64,000 nucleotides of DNA from Ectocarpus siliculosus (taxonomy: Eukaryota; Sar; Phaeophyceae; Ectocarpales; Ectocarpaceae), in contig FN648136.1 of NCBI GenBank assembly GCA_000310025.1, positions 334,524 to 398,523 of the forward strand, in the 5' to 3' direction. This document shows positions 22,261 to 34,300 of this stretch, piece by piece (positions within the stretch are counted from its first letter, which is position 1; each line of letters begins with the position of its first letter). The notes under the pieces were generated by a model. The model saw only the letters and a list, made by a program, of their open reading frames with translations, did no database searches and had not been told where the DNA came from. Position numbers and translations under genes: made by a program.

Positions 22261-23257
22261 ATGGAGGTGCCGGAGGCTCCGGGGGCTTCGGTGACGGCGG
22301 TGACTACGGTGGATGCAGAGACTCCGATGGGCTGTGACGTTATGAATGTGTCGGAGGTCCGGGAGACTCCGGATGCACCAGAGACTTCGGTGATTACCGA
22401 AGCTACATTGGATTTGGAGACCCCAGTGGCTGCGGGAGCTACGGCGGCTTCGGATTCTGCGGATGCTTCGGAGGCGACGGAGGCTTCGAATGCTTCAGAG
22501 GCTACGGTGGCTGCGAGGGCGACGCAGGAGTCTATATCCAAGCCCGTGGGGCAGGCGAGTCATGTGTGTCAGCACGACGACGAGACCAATGAGTGCGAGG
22601 AAGAGAAAGCGGAGGGAAGCGGAGGAGATGGGCAAACGAGACGAGTCGGTCGAAGAGGTGGAGGGTGGTAAGGCAGTGGGGAAGCAGTCTGTCTTCGTGC
22701 ATACAGCTGGCTCCTCATCCTCCGCCCAGCAGCAGCACAGCAGCAGCAGCACCAGCACCAGCACCAGCACCAGCGGGAGCAGTGGTAGTGGCAGCTCTCG
22801 TCGGAAGCGTACATCTCGTCGTCGCAGGACTACTCGGACAAGGCCCAGTCGGATTTTCATATGCAGGTTTGCGGGAGGGAGGCGTATCCGTCCTGTGAGG
22901 ACTCGCGGCGACCGTTTTTTCCCCATGCCGAGGATAGGCGGCAGATGTTTCTGTGCGCGTGGTCGTGGGAGGAATGAAGACGACCTTGAATTGGACGGCG
23001 ATTCCGCACGCGCCTTCGAGTCGATGCTGGCATTCCTGCGTGGAGGAGCGACGCCAGATGAAACACAGCTGTGTGTGAAGTGGACGTGGTTTGTATTTCT
23101 CAAGTACTACTCGCGTGACAACAAAGGCAAATTAAGAACTTGCGTTACCTGTCGTTCCGTGTTTCACTGCAGGGGAGGCCGAAGAGGGAGAGGGGTCCGC
23201 CAACAGGCGTATTTGCGGCAGCTTTCGTGCCAAACGATACTCCATTGGCGCCTGTAG
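22261..23257 (+). other. Low-complexity open frames, no recognised product
   Basis: Two overlapping plus-strand frames run here. One (22261-22671) is Ala/Thr/Glu/Val-rich from a degenerate GGAGGCTTCGGA-type repeat; another frame of the same DNA reads Gly-rich. The second (22463-23257) carries a Ser tract from a CAG/CAC repeat at 22725-22790, then an Arg-rich stretch and SARAFESMLAFLRGGATPDE. No domain is recognised and neither start is supported. Confidence 0.25.
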
Positions 23258-23935
23258 GCGACGGAAAGTCCCGGAAAAACGACAAAAGATTTACGAAGTC
23301 TCATGTGGTGCTGGCGGAGGCGGGGCTGAAGAGCCAGATGTGAGGAAAAAGTGCCCTCTTGTGCAAGTTTGTATTCCTGAGGGCGTGTGCGTCAGTTTTC
23401 TTATCCCTCGCGGATGCATCCAGCATCGAGCCTTTTCTTTAAAAATTATAATTCTCAGCCTGATTTTCTTGAACCGGTTTGGTCGGTACCGAAATTTTGC
23501 GCTCTCTCCCCACCGGCATTGTTCCGACAAGGAAGGTGGTGGCAGTGCCGACATCGGCGGGTACGCTGGCGGAGGCGCGGATGATATGGATTCCGTGGAT
23601 GATGAAGACGCCACCGGAGAGTGCTCTCGGGGGTAAGGAGATGGATGCGGTGAGATGAAGAGGGAGTCCAACAGTTTCTTGAAAACGTAGAGAAGTTGGA
23701 TTGATTTTTTCACGAGTATCGCCTGGTGTAAGCGTCTGGTGTGTGCGTGTGTTCCGTATTATCAATCGTCCTTTTGCGCTCTCTTTCTTCTCACCAGAAC
23801 CCGCATCTGTGCTTCATCCTAGTCGCATATCTGAGCTGGTTTTCGTCATCTGTTTCGCGAGTTTTAGGCATGAGAAAACTACGAGATTTAGAATTGCGAG
23901 TGGCCACGAAAGTCTCAGATTTTCGTCTCGCGTAG
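23258..23935. other. No gene recognised
   Basis: There are only short overlapping frames and no repeat or splice pattern that stands out. Confidence 0.3.
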
Positions 23936-24942
23936 ATATGTCGTTGGTCACCTGAAACAGCTGCACAACGCTCACCGAATTTATTGGTTTTTCCCTAAAC
24001 GACGTGGCGCTCGTGTGCGTCCGCTTCAGGTCATACCCGGGTGAAGTGGATCGTTGGCCCTTTTCTCGGGCCAATTCCCGTTTGGCGGCTCCGATGCGCA
24101 TTTGTCGGTACAGGCGGTTGGTTTGTCGGTGTTGGTTGGGCACACTGGACCAGTATTGAAGGATGTGTCGTCTGGAGTGGCTGAGGTCCATTTCCCGTTC
24201 CTAGGAAGTGCGAAGTAGGCCTTTCCAGTGTGTCTCGTAGAGGACAGCGATGACACCGCCTCGTGCACGGACCGATTGGTGTCCAGTGATTTTTTCGACC
24301 TCGAGGCGTTGGTCTTCGATGCGGACGTCGCTGTCGAGAACGTGTAGGGAGGTGACTTGCTGGAGTGTTTGTTGAGGACATAGCGCGATAGTCTCCAGCT
24401 GGTGGAAACCGCGGGCGGTCGGCATCGTGTGGCCTGTACAAGGCTTGCAGCGTTCGACCGTGACGCGTGGTTTTGCTGAAGCTCCGGGCATGTCGGAGGG
24501 GAGGTTCAAGTAGAAGACCTTGTCGGCGAGTGGGCGCTTGTCTGGCGCGGAGGCAGCAGGCCCGACTTCGAGGATCTTGAAAGGCCCCGTCCAGTTCAAG
24601 GATAATTTCACCTTGAGAACGGTGGCATCAGCGTCGGTGGAAGCCGTGGGTCCCACCTTGGAGCCCTGGGTGATGGTAGATGCCGAGTTGTAAATCCACA
24701 CCCAATCGCCTAATTTGTAGGTAGGCGTATGGTGGAGGGCGTCCGAGAGGGCAGAGTTGCGCCGGTTGATGCGCGAAACGGTGAGCCGGTGTTGTTCGCG
24801 AAGTGCCAAAAAAACAACTTGCGGGATCAACTTTGAGCGACACACTCGGTCTGCGATGCCATGTTTTATGGGAAGCTGGGATACAGGCTTCAATAGGCAG
24901 TGTGGGGCGTACCCGACCACTGTAGAGCAGGCTGTCGCTCAC
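23936..24942 (-). mobile_element. Ty3/gypsy integrase C-terminus and chromodomain remnant
   Basis: The minus strand from 24920 reads INRRNSALSDALHHTPTYKL, GDWVWIYNSAS, LNWTGPFKILEVGP and FYLNLPSDMPG, then the chromodomain core RLEVEKITGHQSVRARGGVI ending in VLYETHWKGL, then a TAG stop at 24201-24203. It continues in the same frame with EREMDLSHSRRHILQYW (to about 24000). This is the integrase C-terminal and chromodomain tail of a chromovirus. One nonsense codon and the absence of the integrase core make it a relic. The long intact stretch (over 230 codons) suggests it is younger than the 13 kb copy. Confidence 0.88.
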
Positions 24943-26170
24943 AAGTCTCTCTCACGTGTGTTCGTTCTCAATCAGCAGGGTAGAACCTAGGCAAGTGATC
25001 CAGGGACAGCATTCATCCGTGGCTCTTTCTTACTATGTTCCATGGCTCTTTCCTATTCTCAAGACACATGCGCAATACCGTGCCTGTATCTTTGAGTACG
25101 GATCCACATCGCTATATCTAACGGGCATATCTGCAATACCATAATATACTGCAGCGAGGCAGGCCTCGCAAATTCATCGATAGGCTAATGTTGGAGCTGT
25201 CCCCAAACTCAAGCCTCTGCACGGAGTTCGGCCAAGCAACTCCGATGATGGACCGATTGAATCTGCTCTAGAACTCTTTTCTACATACATAGCAGTTGTA
25301 GCAGCCCTGATTTAGAACTTTGTTCAGTTAAATGCCTTTCGCTAGGAATGTTTTGGTAGGGGGGGATAGACTTACTTTGCGAATGGGTGTCTAATCTTCA
25401 AGTTTGGCTGCCGCTGGCTTGATAGCCTTTTTTTGCATTTCGTCAGCTGCCAAGCTTGCCCCCCACACGGCGGTGGCCGAGGCTCATCTCGGCGAAGATG
25501 TTTTCGAGACAACCCTCCCGACCCCCCGCCCTAGGCCAGACCTAGCTACGACCACATGGTACGCGCTCAGTCAAGCCTACATGTTGTGGAAAACCCCCGC
25601 CCCCTCACAAACTTATCTCCACCTTGGCAAGAGGGGGGCGGGTCTCCACCTGGGAGGATGAAAAAATTAAGTGCAATACGCCAAGCTTCATGAATATTGC
25701 AGGATTTAGTTTCAAGCCATCGGGAACCCCGTACAGAGCGAACTCGTCGCCCATATGACAGCTTTAATCTTCACACAGCCGAGCAGAAACTGATGAGCGT
25801 TTCGCAAAGTCATAAACATGACCGTTTTTCTCCACGGCCGCCATCTCGAATGATATTTTCAGATGCACAAGGCTTCAGACTGTACGCGATCCGAACGACT
25901 CTCGGCCAGAGTAAAGGGCCCGTCCTTCAACTGAATCCAACATCTTAAGTAAAGGTGGGGGAGAGTAGTAGTGCCGTAAACATCATCGCCGAGAAACGGA
26001 TTTCAAACGCTTTTGATCACCACAGCGATATTGTTGTGAGCTCTATCTACTGCCCCACGTCGCTGCCGCCAAAAACAATAACCTGGCTTCAAGTACCGCT
26101 GAAACAACACCGCCGTGCTGCGTTATACTGCCGAAACACAACGCCATGTATCTTGAAATGTTTTGAAGGA
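24943..26170. other. No gene; one tandem-repeat relic
   Basis: Bases 25152-25265 match the GAGGCAGG unit of 21.4-21.7 kb. The remainder has short open frames only. Confidence 0.4.
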
Positions 26171-29100
26171 CTACAACGGCAAACATCTGATTGCAAGAAC
26201 GCATACACCACACGAGGACAGAAAATCAGTACTTGCTCCCGGCAGCCAACACTTGCTCAACACCTTTGACTTCTCAAATGCGGTGCCCTCTGGGACAACA
26301 AAAACTAGAGCACATTTCTTGACTGATACATCCTCGGATGCAACAGCTGCGTCCCAGAAACTCTGTACTTTCGATCCTTGCTCGATAGGCTCTGCACCTG
26401 TATACTTCATTTGAAAAAAGTACAGGGTATCATCACGACTGTCCAAAGCGAACGCATCAATCCCTGGAAAGACCAGAGGCCTGTAATAGATATCACGGTC
26501 ATACTTAAAAGAAGTGTTGTTGCCCTTGAATACCTTTACTTCGTTGAAACTCAAATCCCATTTTTTTCTCTCCCCCGATAAAACCTCACTACGTGTAGCG
26601 TTGAGGACTGCCATATCGAACGGTGCTCCGGCGGCTCGGCGCCCACTGATTTCGAGGTGTGCAGCTTGTTCGAACATGTTGCCAACCGTACTTCCTCCTC
26701 CAAGCATTCTGGAAACATCTGGGTTGCGGATAGATTCCCCCACAAAGGCTAGCAGTTCATCTCTTCCCCTCTCGGCAACTCCTAGTGCAATGGAATCACG
26801 CGTGTAATTACTGGCGAACGTGACCGTGTAACCTTCGAAATTATCGCCAGAGTTTGACAAGATATGGAATAGCTTATCGCCTATCTTATTGGTTTGAATC
26901 CTGTTCTGCCCGCTCGAAAGCCTAGCTGCCCGTCTCAGCAAAGCCACATCTACTTCGCCCACCGCGGTCAATATACCATCTTTGAGAAGCTTAAACTTTT
27001 TCGCGTTAAAGATTGCTCGTGCCACACCTCCAACCAGACCAAAAGACTTCACCACGTCGGCACGTAGTACATGAGGGAAAACAAATCGCCGACATTTCAG
27101 AAGCTCTCCCAGGCTCCACACTGGCATGAATATTCGCTCGGAAGTGGGCAGCTTCAAGAACTCCTTAATTCTTTCAAAGTCAGGCGATACCAACACAACT
27201 GTTGTGCCTGCGAAATTCTCCTTAGGCCTGCCCTCCGGGTCACTCAAGTACCAAGCTGTTGGGTCCTGGGTAAACCCAGCACGATCGAAGTCAGCATACG
27301 TTCCTTTCTGCGCCCCCTCATCACCAAACCGGTACCAGTCGCCCTTCAGTTCATACACTACAGCTTTCCCTTCGCAGCGAAGCAGGTACAGAAGATGGTA
27401 TCCGAACATCGATTTGCCGATTCCGGGAGTGCCCGTGACCACAATATCCTGCACGTTACCGCTCAAGATGAGGTCTGCCATTTCCTTGTAACAAGGACGG
27501 ATGAACAGCTTGGATCCCAATTTACCGTTGCCGAGGAAGAACGTGCCGTTTACGAGTTCCAGGGTGTCCTCAGTTACCACGGCTCCGGTTAATGCCGCCG
27601 CAAAATCCGATACGTTCTTTTTGGCTGCAACGGGAAGACGATAAAAGACGGCCATGGCGGAATAGAAAAGTGTTGGACAGCGATGATGAGCAACATTATT
27701 CCGCTGGCGAAGTCGATTACAGCAATCGCACAAAAGAAAAATGATGGGCATCTGCATGAAGCATATACAGCCTGACTGGCCCTGCTTCGCCAACGTCAAG
27801 AGACATGAACATCTCAAAAAGCTCGTCAACAAATGAAGATGAGCATGAAAGATAAGAAGGACGTCCAAGATCCGAATGCATGCCATGCTTACTGACCAAA
27901 CTCACTTTCGAGCAAGTTCGGTGACATTGAAAGCACGCCCAACACACACGGGTAGAATGCCCGTGCATGAAAAAGGATAAGGACACCGCTTTTGAAGCGC
28001 AGAGCACGAAACACCCTACACTGAGTTTACGGCAAGAGACAGGAGCGAATATCGCGAACCCGTCCTTGTGGAAATCGCAAGGGGGCCACGGAAGAGCCCA
28101 GCACAGGGTTGGACAGGCAGCCGTTGTCGCTGCACTACTCCTACCGAAGCACCTGCTCCCTTGAAATACCTTGCAATAACTCGCAATACATGCGACCCAT
28201 ATCTGTGTACCGGAACCAGCAAACATCCCCGGAATCGGGTCTTACAAAGTTGGCATTCTTTTCAAACGTTCCAAATTTCACCGCATCCTCACAACGCGTC
28301 CGTTCGCGAGGATCTGCTGAAAGACTACATTCATACAAAGATTGCTGTCAAAGGTTGTTGTGAAATCACGTGCCACGAGCGCCCTTTCCTCCTGCAGCCC
28401 CATTCATGTCATGGCATGTCGTCACAATCAACATTCGAAAAAGCACCGGCACAAAGACAGCTTCAAAAGAGACACAAGCAAGTGCTCTCCGAAGGGAGGG
28501 CGTGAGGAAAGCTGTGGGTGCATGTGCTGAAAATTCTTGAGCAGCTCATTTAACTCTTCTGTCAAGAAAGCACGATCCCCCGAAAACCTGCTCGGCGTAC
28601 ACAACCGGAGTGGAACTAAGCATGCGGTGACTTTACACAAATGACCACGAGGGTACATCCGGTCGCCCTTCCCGCAACCTTCTAGAACCAGATCATGGGT
28701 TCGAGCCCCGACGAAGCGAGTTTTTTTCTCACATTCGTTCCTGGAAATTGAAAGCGGTTCGTTACTAAGCATCTGGACTTCGTTGAGGGTGGGGAGTGCT
28801 GAACCCTTCTCGCGATAAAAAAACAACAGGCAGGCACCGCAGGAGGGGGTCCACACCCCCCCTCCTGTGTGACCCTGGTTGGGTCGTCTAGCTAATCGAG
28901 GTAGAGGATGGGGGCCAGTGGGGCAGACAACAAAATCCAATAATGGGAGGAAATAATGTAGGAGTAATACTCGTTGGGTAGCAGAGGAGGACTTGTCACA
29001 GCGTTCTGCAGCCAGGTGGGAAGAAAACGTCGCACGTACTGTAGGTTGTTGAGGAGCGTAGATCTACCATAACGTCAGCAGGTTGCTTAAAAAAAGGAGG

Positions 29101-30085
29101 CGAATTGACCGTGCAAAACGACAGCACTACAATGTACCAGCCACAAGGAACTCCTCGAATTGTTTCAAATGGTCTGCTTTTATAGCGGGCGACCTGCATC
29201 CCCTAATCTGTACACTGTTGTGGATCTCCACATATACCGTACATGACACAAGATAACACACCCCCTTGGCCGATTTTCAAAGCTCGATTTCTCAACAGTA
29301 GGAAGAGTCACAGCGCCGAAAACGGCGGCGTTGGAACCGTCTCGTCGAGAGCTGTTCGAAAGCGTATTGTTTCATTTATGCATCCTCTTCGTCGTGGAGT
29401 AATCGAGCTTTGAAAATCGGTCCAGGGGGTGTGTTATCTTGTGTCATATACGGTAATAGGACGCTTCTATACCTGCGGGGGCGTTGTTGGCACGGAGCTG
29501 CTCAATCCTGGAGAGCCGGTCCTCCTTCTTCAAAAGGAGCTCGCGGAGTTGCTCCTCCTTCCCCTCCTTCCTGCGTAGCTGCTCCTCCTTCCTGCCTAGT
29601 TGCTTCAAGAGGGCTTCGGGGTCGGTCATTCCGAGGTACCTGGAGCCCCCAGCAATAGCAGCCTCAATATCATCAATCTTCTTGACAACCTCTGCCGTCT
29701 CCTTCTCTGCATCCTCGATCTTGCGCTCTACACCACGGATGTCATCCTGGACCGCACGGATTTCGTCCGCCGCCGGAATGCGATCGGTAGCTTCTCGCGC
29801 ATCATGATCGCCGCCCCCCTCCTCCTCGTCGCCCTCGCTCATCGCGCTCAAGCTCGTCATCCCTCGCACCGGGTAAAAAAATTGCGCCCCACAAGTGCCA
29901 CAAGCCCCGAACACAGGGCAGGTCGCACCAGAGGGCTGCGAGAGCGAACACGTCGCCGTTGCAGGCGTGGAAGGAGGGGGCTGCAAGCGTGGCGACCTGA
30001 ACGTCGCCGTCCAGCTCGGGACGAAGGCCAAGCATGCTTGTGCGATACAAACCAGGAGAAGAACCGACACACAATGCCTTGACAT
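26171..30085 (-). CDS. Crinkler/RHS-type P-loop NTPase with PD-(D/E)xK nuclease, coiled coil and N-terminal targeting sequence
   Basis: I model two exons, 30085-29473 and 27624-26171, joined in phase (613 + 1454 nt, 688 aa). The donor is GCAG|GTATAG; the acceptor follows a pyrimidine tract (TCTTCCCGTTGCAG). Residues 1-20 form a signal peptide ending ACLA with Phe at 21, then a Ser/Thr/Pro/Arg-rich stretch to about 75, as in plastid presequences of secondary-plastid algae. An acidic patch and a coiled coil with KEEQLR units follow (about 85-200). The NTPase starts near 225, with Walker A GTPGIGKS at 269-276. The C-terminal nuclease fold shows MFEQAAH (Glu523), PGIDAF (Asp594) and FFQMK (Gln609-x-Lys611). 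Known family members act in DNA conflict or as secreted effectors; the targeting here is inference. The intron holds a MITE starting 17 bases inside the donor. A Mutator-like element lies 82 bases upstream of the ATG. Confidence 0.85.
28830..28870. repeat. G/C-rich hairpin inside the NTPase-nuclease intron
   Basis: AGGAGGGGG (28841-28849) pairs with CCCCCTCCT (28858-28866). About 140 bases upstream is GGGTTCGAGCCCC, a tRNA-type B box, so the segment 28620-28930 may be a tRNA-derived SINE remnant (inference). Confidence 0.45.
29235..29455. mobile_element. MITE of 221 bp with about 50-bp terminal inverted repeats
   Basis: The left end reads TACCGTACATGACACAAGAT, then AACACACCCCCTTGG and CCGATTTTCAAAGCTCGATT. 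The right end is its complement with a few changes (AATCGAGCTTTGAAAATCGG to CATATACGGTA). A second copy, internally inverted, lies at 44235-44440. Flanks read CATA and ATAGG, so a TA or ATA duplication is possible, as in Tc1/mariner-type elements. It sits in the intron of the NTPase-nuclease gene. Confidence 0.85.
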
Positions 30086-30167
30086 CTTGAAACCAATGCT
30101 TTCTTCGCTTCGCTTCGTAGGGGTGCAGTGGCGACGATGGCTCTCCCTATTTCTAGCGTTTCGAACT

Positions 30168-30775
30168 GGGAGATGATAATGACACATATGTGTGTGTCAT
30201 CTTATTTGACACATAGGGGACGATAACGACTATCCCCGGGGTTTCCACAGTAGAATTACGGTTCCTATACAGGTAGTCTGCGCGCACAATGACACAGGTA
30301 GAGACGGGTGCACTGAGAGCACTACAGGCACCTGATCGTCGCGAAAGGCAAGGAATCACAAAGTACGGCCTTCTGTGCCTACAGAAACCAAGTTTCGGCT
30401 CCCGAGGCCCCAAACTCGGCGAGATCGGCCCGACGATGACCACAGGACACACACGTAGTCTACACAGGCAGTGCTGCTGTGGATTTACCGCTTTACCAAA
30501 GATATGGCGGGGCGTTGGTGTTGCAACCTCCGCACAGCACACGCGCGCGCGCTGTATGTACACCATCCAGCCTGTCAGGTAACACACGGCATAAAAGAAC
30601 TCTCCCCAGCACGTAGTAGTTTGTCTCGGGCGTTTCTGGCTGTTTGGAACTCAAGACTGTAGTCTAGACTACGTGTACATGAATAATATGTGCGCCGAGT
30701 CCGCTCGAACACGCATGTTTCTCTCTTACGGCCTGCACACCAATCTACAATAATAGTCGTATGTAGATAATTCGT
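30168..30775. repeat. MULE left terminal inverted repeat
   Basis: It starts GGGAGATGATAATGACACAT and ends ATGTAGATAATTCGT. It contains a near-palindromic start (ACACATATGTGTGT), the box AGTCTAGACTACGTGTACAT and an alternating CG patch (ACACGCGCGCGCGC). It matches the complement of 35004-35609. Confidence 0.95.
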
Positions 30776-30834
30776 ATATAGATAGTGTCGGCGACATCAT
30801 GGAAAATCAAAAACTTTTTGAAAAATTGTATTTC

Positions 30835-30938
30835 ATGTTGGCTTACATACATTCGAATACTAGACTAAAGGAGGTCCATCCGACGGCAATGTTGGCTTAC
30901 ATACATTCGAACACTCAAAGGAGGTCCGTCCGACGGCG
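30835..30938 (+). repeat. Direct repeat of about 52 bp inside the MULE
   Basis: ATGTTGGCTTACATACATTC occurs at 30836 and 30889, each followed after about 20 bases by AAAGGAGGTCC and TCCGACGGC. It is subterminal to the left inverted repeat; tandem subterminal motifs are often transposase-binding sites in this class, but that role is inference. Bases 30939-31342 between it and the transposase stop hold no gene. Confidence 0.65.
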
Positions 30939-31342
30939 ATGTCTCTACCCCCCCTCTTGTCGAAGCCCTTGTCGAAGCCCTACTTGTTCGGTATCTCCAC
31001 CCTGTCTCTCCGTTTGGCTATGAATTGTCAACATACATCCGAAGGTCTGGTCTTAATGCACACATACGCACACAGCAGTGCGTGCGGTCGATAAAATAAA
31101 CATCACACACACACACAACTTCCTTGGTGAGTCTAGTACTTGAGGCTGCCAAAGAAAACCGCAACCGCAACGAACAACAGAGACCGCATTAAAACCCTGC
31201 CCGTGCGAGTGTGGGGTACGCGCCACACCCATCCTAATCTCCCTCACTATTTTGGCTCTGTCTTGACCTTTTTGGCTTTCCCTGCTTTCTCCAAACAATC
31301 CTTGGTTCTAGTCTGCTTTCTGCACCGGGTAATCGGAGGGTC

Positions 31343-34300
31343 CTAAACTTGGAACGAAGACTCTTCCGTGTCACCACTTCTACGCTTCTCAACAAAGTCA
31401 TTCACATGGCGCATCAAATCACCAAACATAGACTGATCGGCAGTGGTAGAGTCCCTGGTCATGCTGTCCGTATAGGTGCGAACGGCCCGGTTGCACAACT
31501 CGGTGAGGTTGGCAAACGCTCTCCCTCGCAACACAGACAACACGGAGACCGACGTGTTGTCTCCCTGCAAGTCTTCAAAATCACCGGACGGCTCCCAGTC
31601 ACCGGTGAACCCGCCATCGTACGATCCATCCCCATCCCCGTCAAACGTACCCAGCTTCACCTCTGCAATACTCCACGGTTCAACAGACGAACGCCACCGT
31701 GGGTGAATGCTTTGTCCTTTGAACTCGTCGCTGCGCTTCAACCGCGTCACAAGCGCGGCGAGGACGTGCCTACACTGCAACCCCCGTCTCAATAGTTGTA
31801 AGCACGTGCAAAGCTGAAACCCACCGGGTCCTACGATGACAAGGTGGCCCACCTTGCGGTCAGGCTTGTGTTTGTACAAGACCTTGACGATGCAATCAAT
31901 TTCTACGCACTCGACGAGCCGGCAGAAAGAATGCAAGGATGTGGTACCAAACATAGTCGTATCTGGAGCTTCATCTTCCTCAAAGACCTCTTTAGGCACT
32001 TGGCAACACACGTCGCCAGCTCCATGGTCGTGCCCACTAACGTTCGTTGAATCGTTGGAGTCATTGACCGATCGCGTGGCCAAATTCTGAAGGAACTGCA
32101 TTGAGTCACGTCCTTCCGTGACGATGGAAGTATCGTACGCCGAGCTCGCCAACATTTCGGCCCAAATCTCCTGTTGTAAAGGCGCAGGGGATGCAAGGAA
32201 GGGCGAGAGGAAACAAGTGGTGGTGTTAGGGGAACCTGGGCACGCGGGCAAGCACTGCGCTCTGTATCGGTATTGTATACGCGTTCAACTTGGCACGTTC
32301 TTTGAAAGCGCCACAGGCACCAAAGCACCAGGGGCGAACTCACTTCCTTCGCGTACTTGCTGGCTCCAACCTCGGCATACGCCGTCATGACCTTCTCCAT
32401 AGATTTCTTGACGTCGTTCTCCACGTAGCCTTTCCCCAGGGAGGTCTGCTTAGTGGCTTGCCTGTGGTATGGATAGTTGCGGTCGGATGTATGGCGGTGC
32501 GTCCGACATTGCCCACGAAAAAATATCGTCATGACAGAGTAGCGAGCCCTTGCAACGACCCCACAAGCCCCCATGCGTCCACAAGAGGGTTACGTAATAC
32601 GTGCGGAAATTTTCGCATGCGTCCAAAAACCGCTCACATTGTGGATGCCAGGCGAAGTTCTCCCGCAATCTGTTCGCACTTGGCCCTCACTTGGCGAAAG
32701 GTCGAGTTCCTTCGCAAGACGCGGCCCTTCTTGAGAACGCTGAAAGTGCCCTCGACGCGCTGCGAGGATGTCATATCCAACGTCATCACGGTGGGGTGGA
32801 AGCAGCGCGCCCAGTGCTTCCGGCGCCTGCAAGACAGGGGGGAGGGGTGGCTGTGTGCTAGCGTGCACAACCAGCACCATCATCGGCAAAATACTACCAC
32901 TCAATTAACACGATGGACGCCTTGACAAAAAATGACCGCATGATTGACACGATGTGATCACGAAGGAAATGGAGTCAAGCGCAAACGAGTACACTCGTAC
33001 ATACTCACTCGTACAGGAACTTGAGGATATATTCCTCGCAATCCGTGCCCTTGACGAGGTCCTCGACGTCTGTCCAAACCCCGTCGAACGCCTGGGGTCG
33101 TGGACGATACCAAAAACATGTACGGCGAGGTTGGTCGTAGGAGTGATGCAAGCAGCGGCGAACGAGCACGTTCAAGCACCCTCAAGCAACACCAAAGCAC
33201 AACCGCACGTGGTGACCGACGGAGGTACGCATTGTGAAGGCCTGTCCGCGTTCCTACCTCAATTGATGTCGCCAACGATGCCCTCGTCCACCGCCTGAGC
33301 AAGTCCGCGCATTTTTCCGATTTCAATATCGACAGACACTTCTTCTTGATGTTCTTGCAGATGTGCCACGAGCAGAGCAAGTGCGTCGTGTGGGGTGGGG
33401 GAAACACACCTCTGATGGACTCCTTCATTGCCGCGTCGGAATCTGTAATGATTACCTTGTGACGAGGGCGCGGGCATGGGAAAGGGGTGTGGAAATGGAG
33501 ATCTTCATAAATAGCGAGACATGACAACCACAACGGCCAACGGCCAGTGCCCCGCGCACGTGACGTCAACCTCCGTTCTGAACCCCTTGGCGCCCGGAAC
33601 GGGGACAATTTGAGGACATAGACCTTTTCTAGGATGTCCTCATTTTCGCGACACGATAAGCACACCCCACAGCCTTAAACGACCGGACCCTTCGTGTTTT
33701 CTTCGCGCATTTATTTTTTCGAGAGTTCCCGTAGTGTCTGAAAGTTAAATGAGGTCTACAACGAGCAAGCCGACTACGAACACAAGCACACCCACCTTAG
33801 GGTGACCCCCGCAGATATCGAGGAAGAACTTGTTGGCGAAATCGAACGCTTCGGTTGATTCGTTGCTGAAGAAACCTTGCGCGAAAACCTGCGTCTTGTT
33901 TTCTGAGTCCACGCCCACGAACAAACACAACTTGTTGTTGTACCTGTTGTACGATTGGTACAGGAGAAAAGGTCTGTGTAAGGCTATACGTTCTTGCTCG
34001 GCCACGGCATGTCATGATTCACGGTGGGACCTCTACTGCTGCTTAAACCATTTCCCCAACATCCAAAGGACGATGCACTACCGGAAAAATACCATACCTG
34101 TTCGTCAGGCATGTATTGTCCTGGATGACAACGCCACCATACGTCCTGGCGAGAAGAATTTGTTCGGGTGAGGCCCACATAATGGACCTCAAGATGTTCT
34201 CCGCGTCTAGCTCCCACTTCACCGTCTCGTTCCCCCGTTCCAGCTCTGCCACGAGTTCCAGAGCGTCACCGGACGATGCCCACAGCTCACCTGTGACCTT

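Noticed and set aside
27624-27886. In-frame ATG codons at 27886 and 27655 as the start of the NTPase-nuclease
   Set aside because: A consensus acceptor with pyrimidine tract lies at 27625 and joins in phase to the upstream targeting/coiled-coil exon. Sequence upstream of the acceptor looks intronic. The ATG at 27655 is kept only as an alternative.
28660-28730. tRNA-like B box (GGGTTCGAGCCCC)
   Set aside because: No matching acceptor stem, D arm or anticodon arm can be drawn at the right distance. At best it is a tRNA-derived SINE remnant.
29444-29472. Read-through of the coiled-coil exon to a stop inside the MITE
   Set aside because: This would give a protein ending in MITE sequence. The GCAG|GTATAG donor just before it gives a better, phase-matched gene model.
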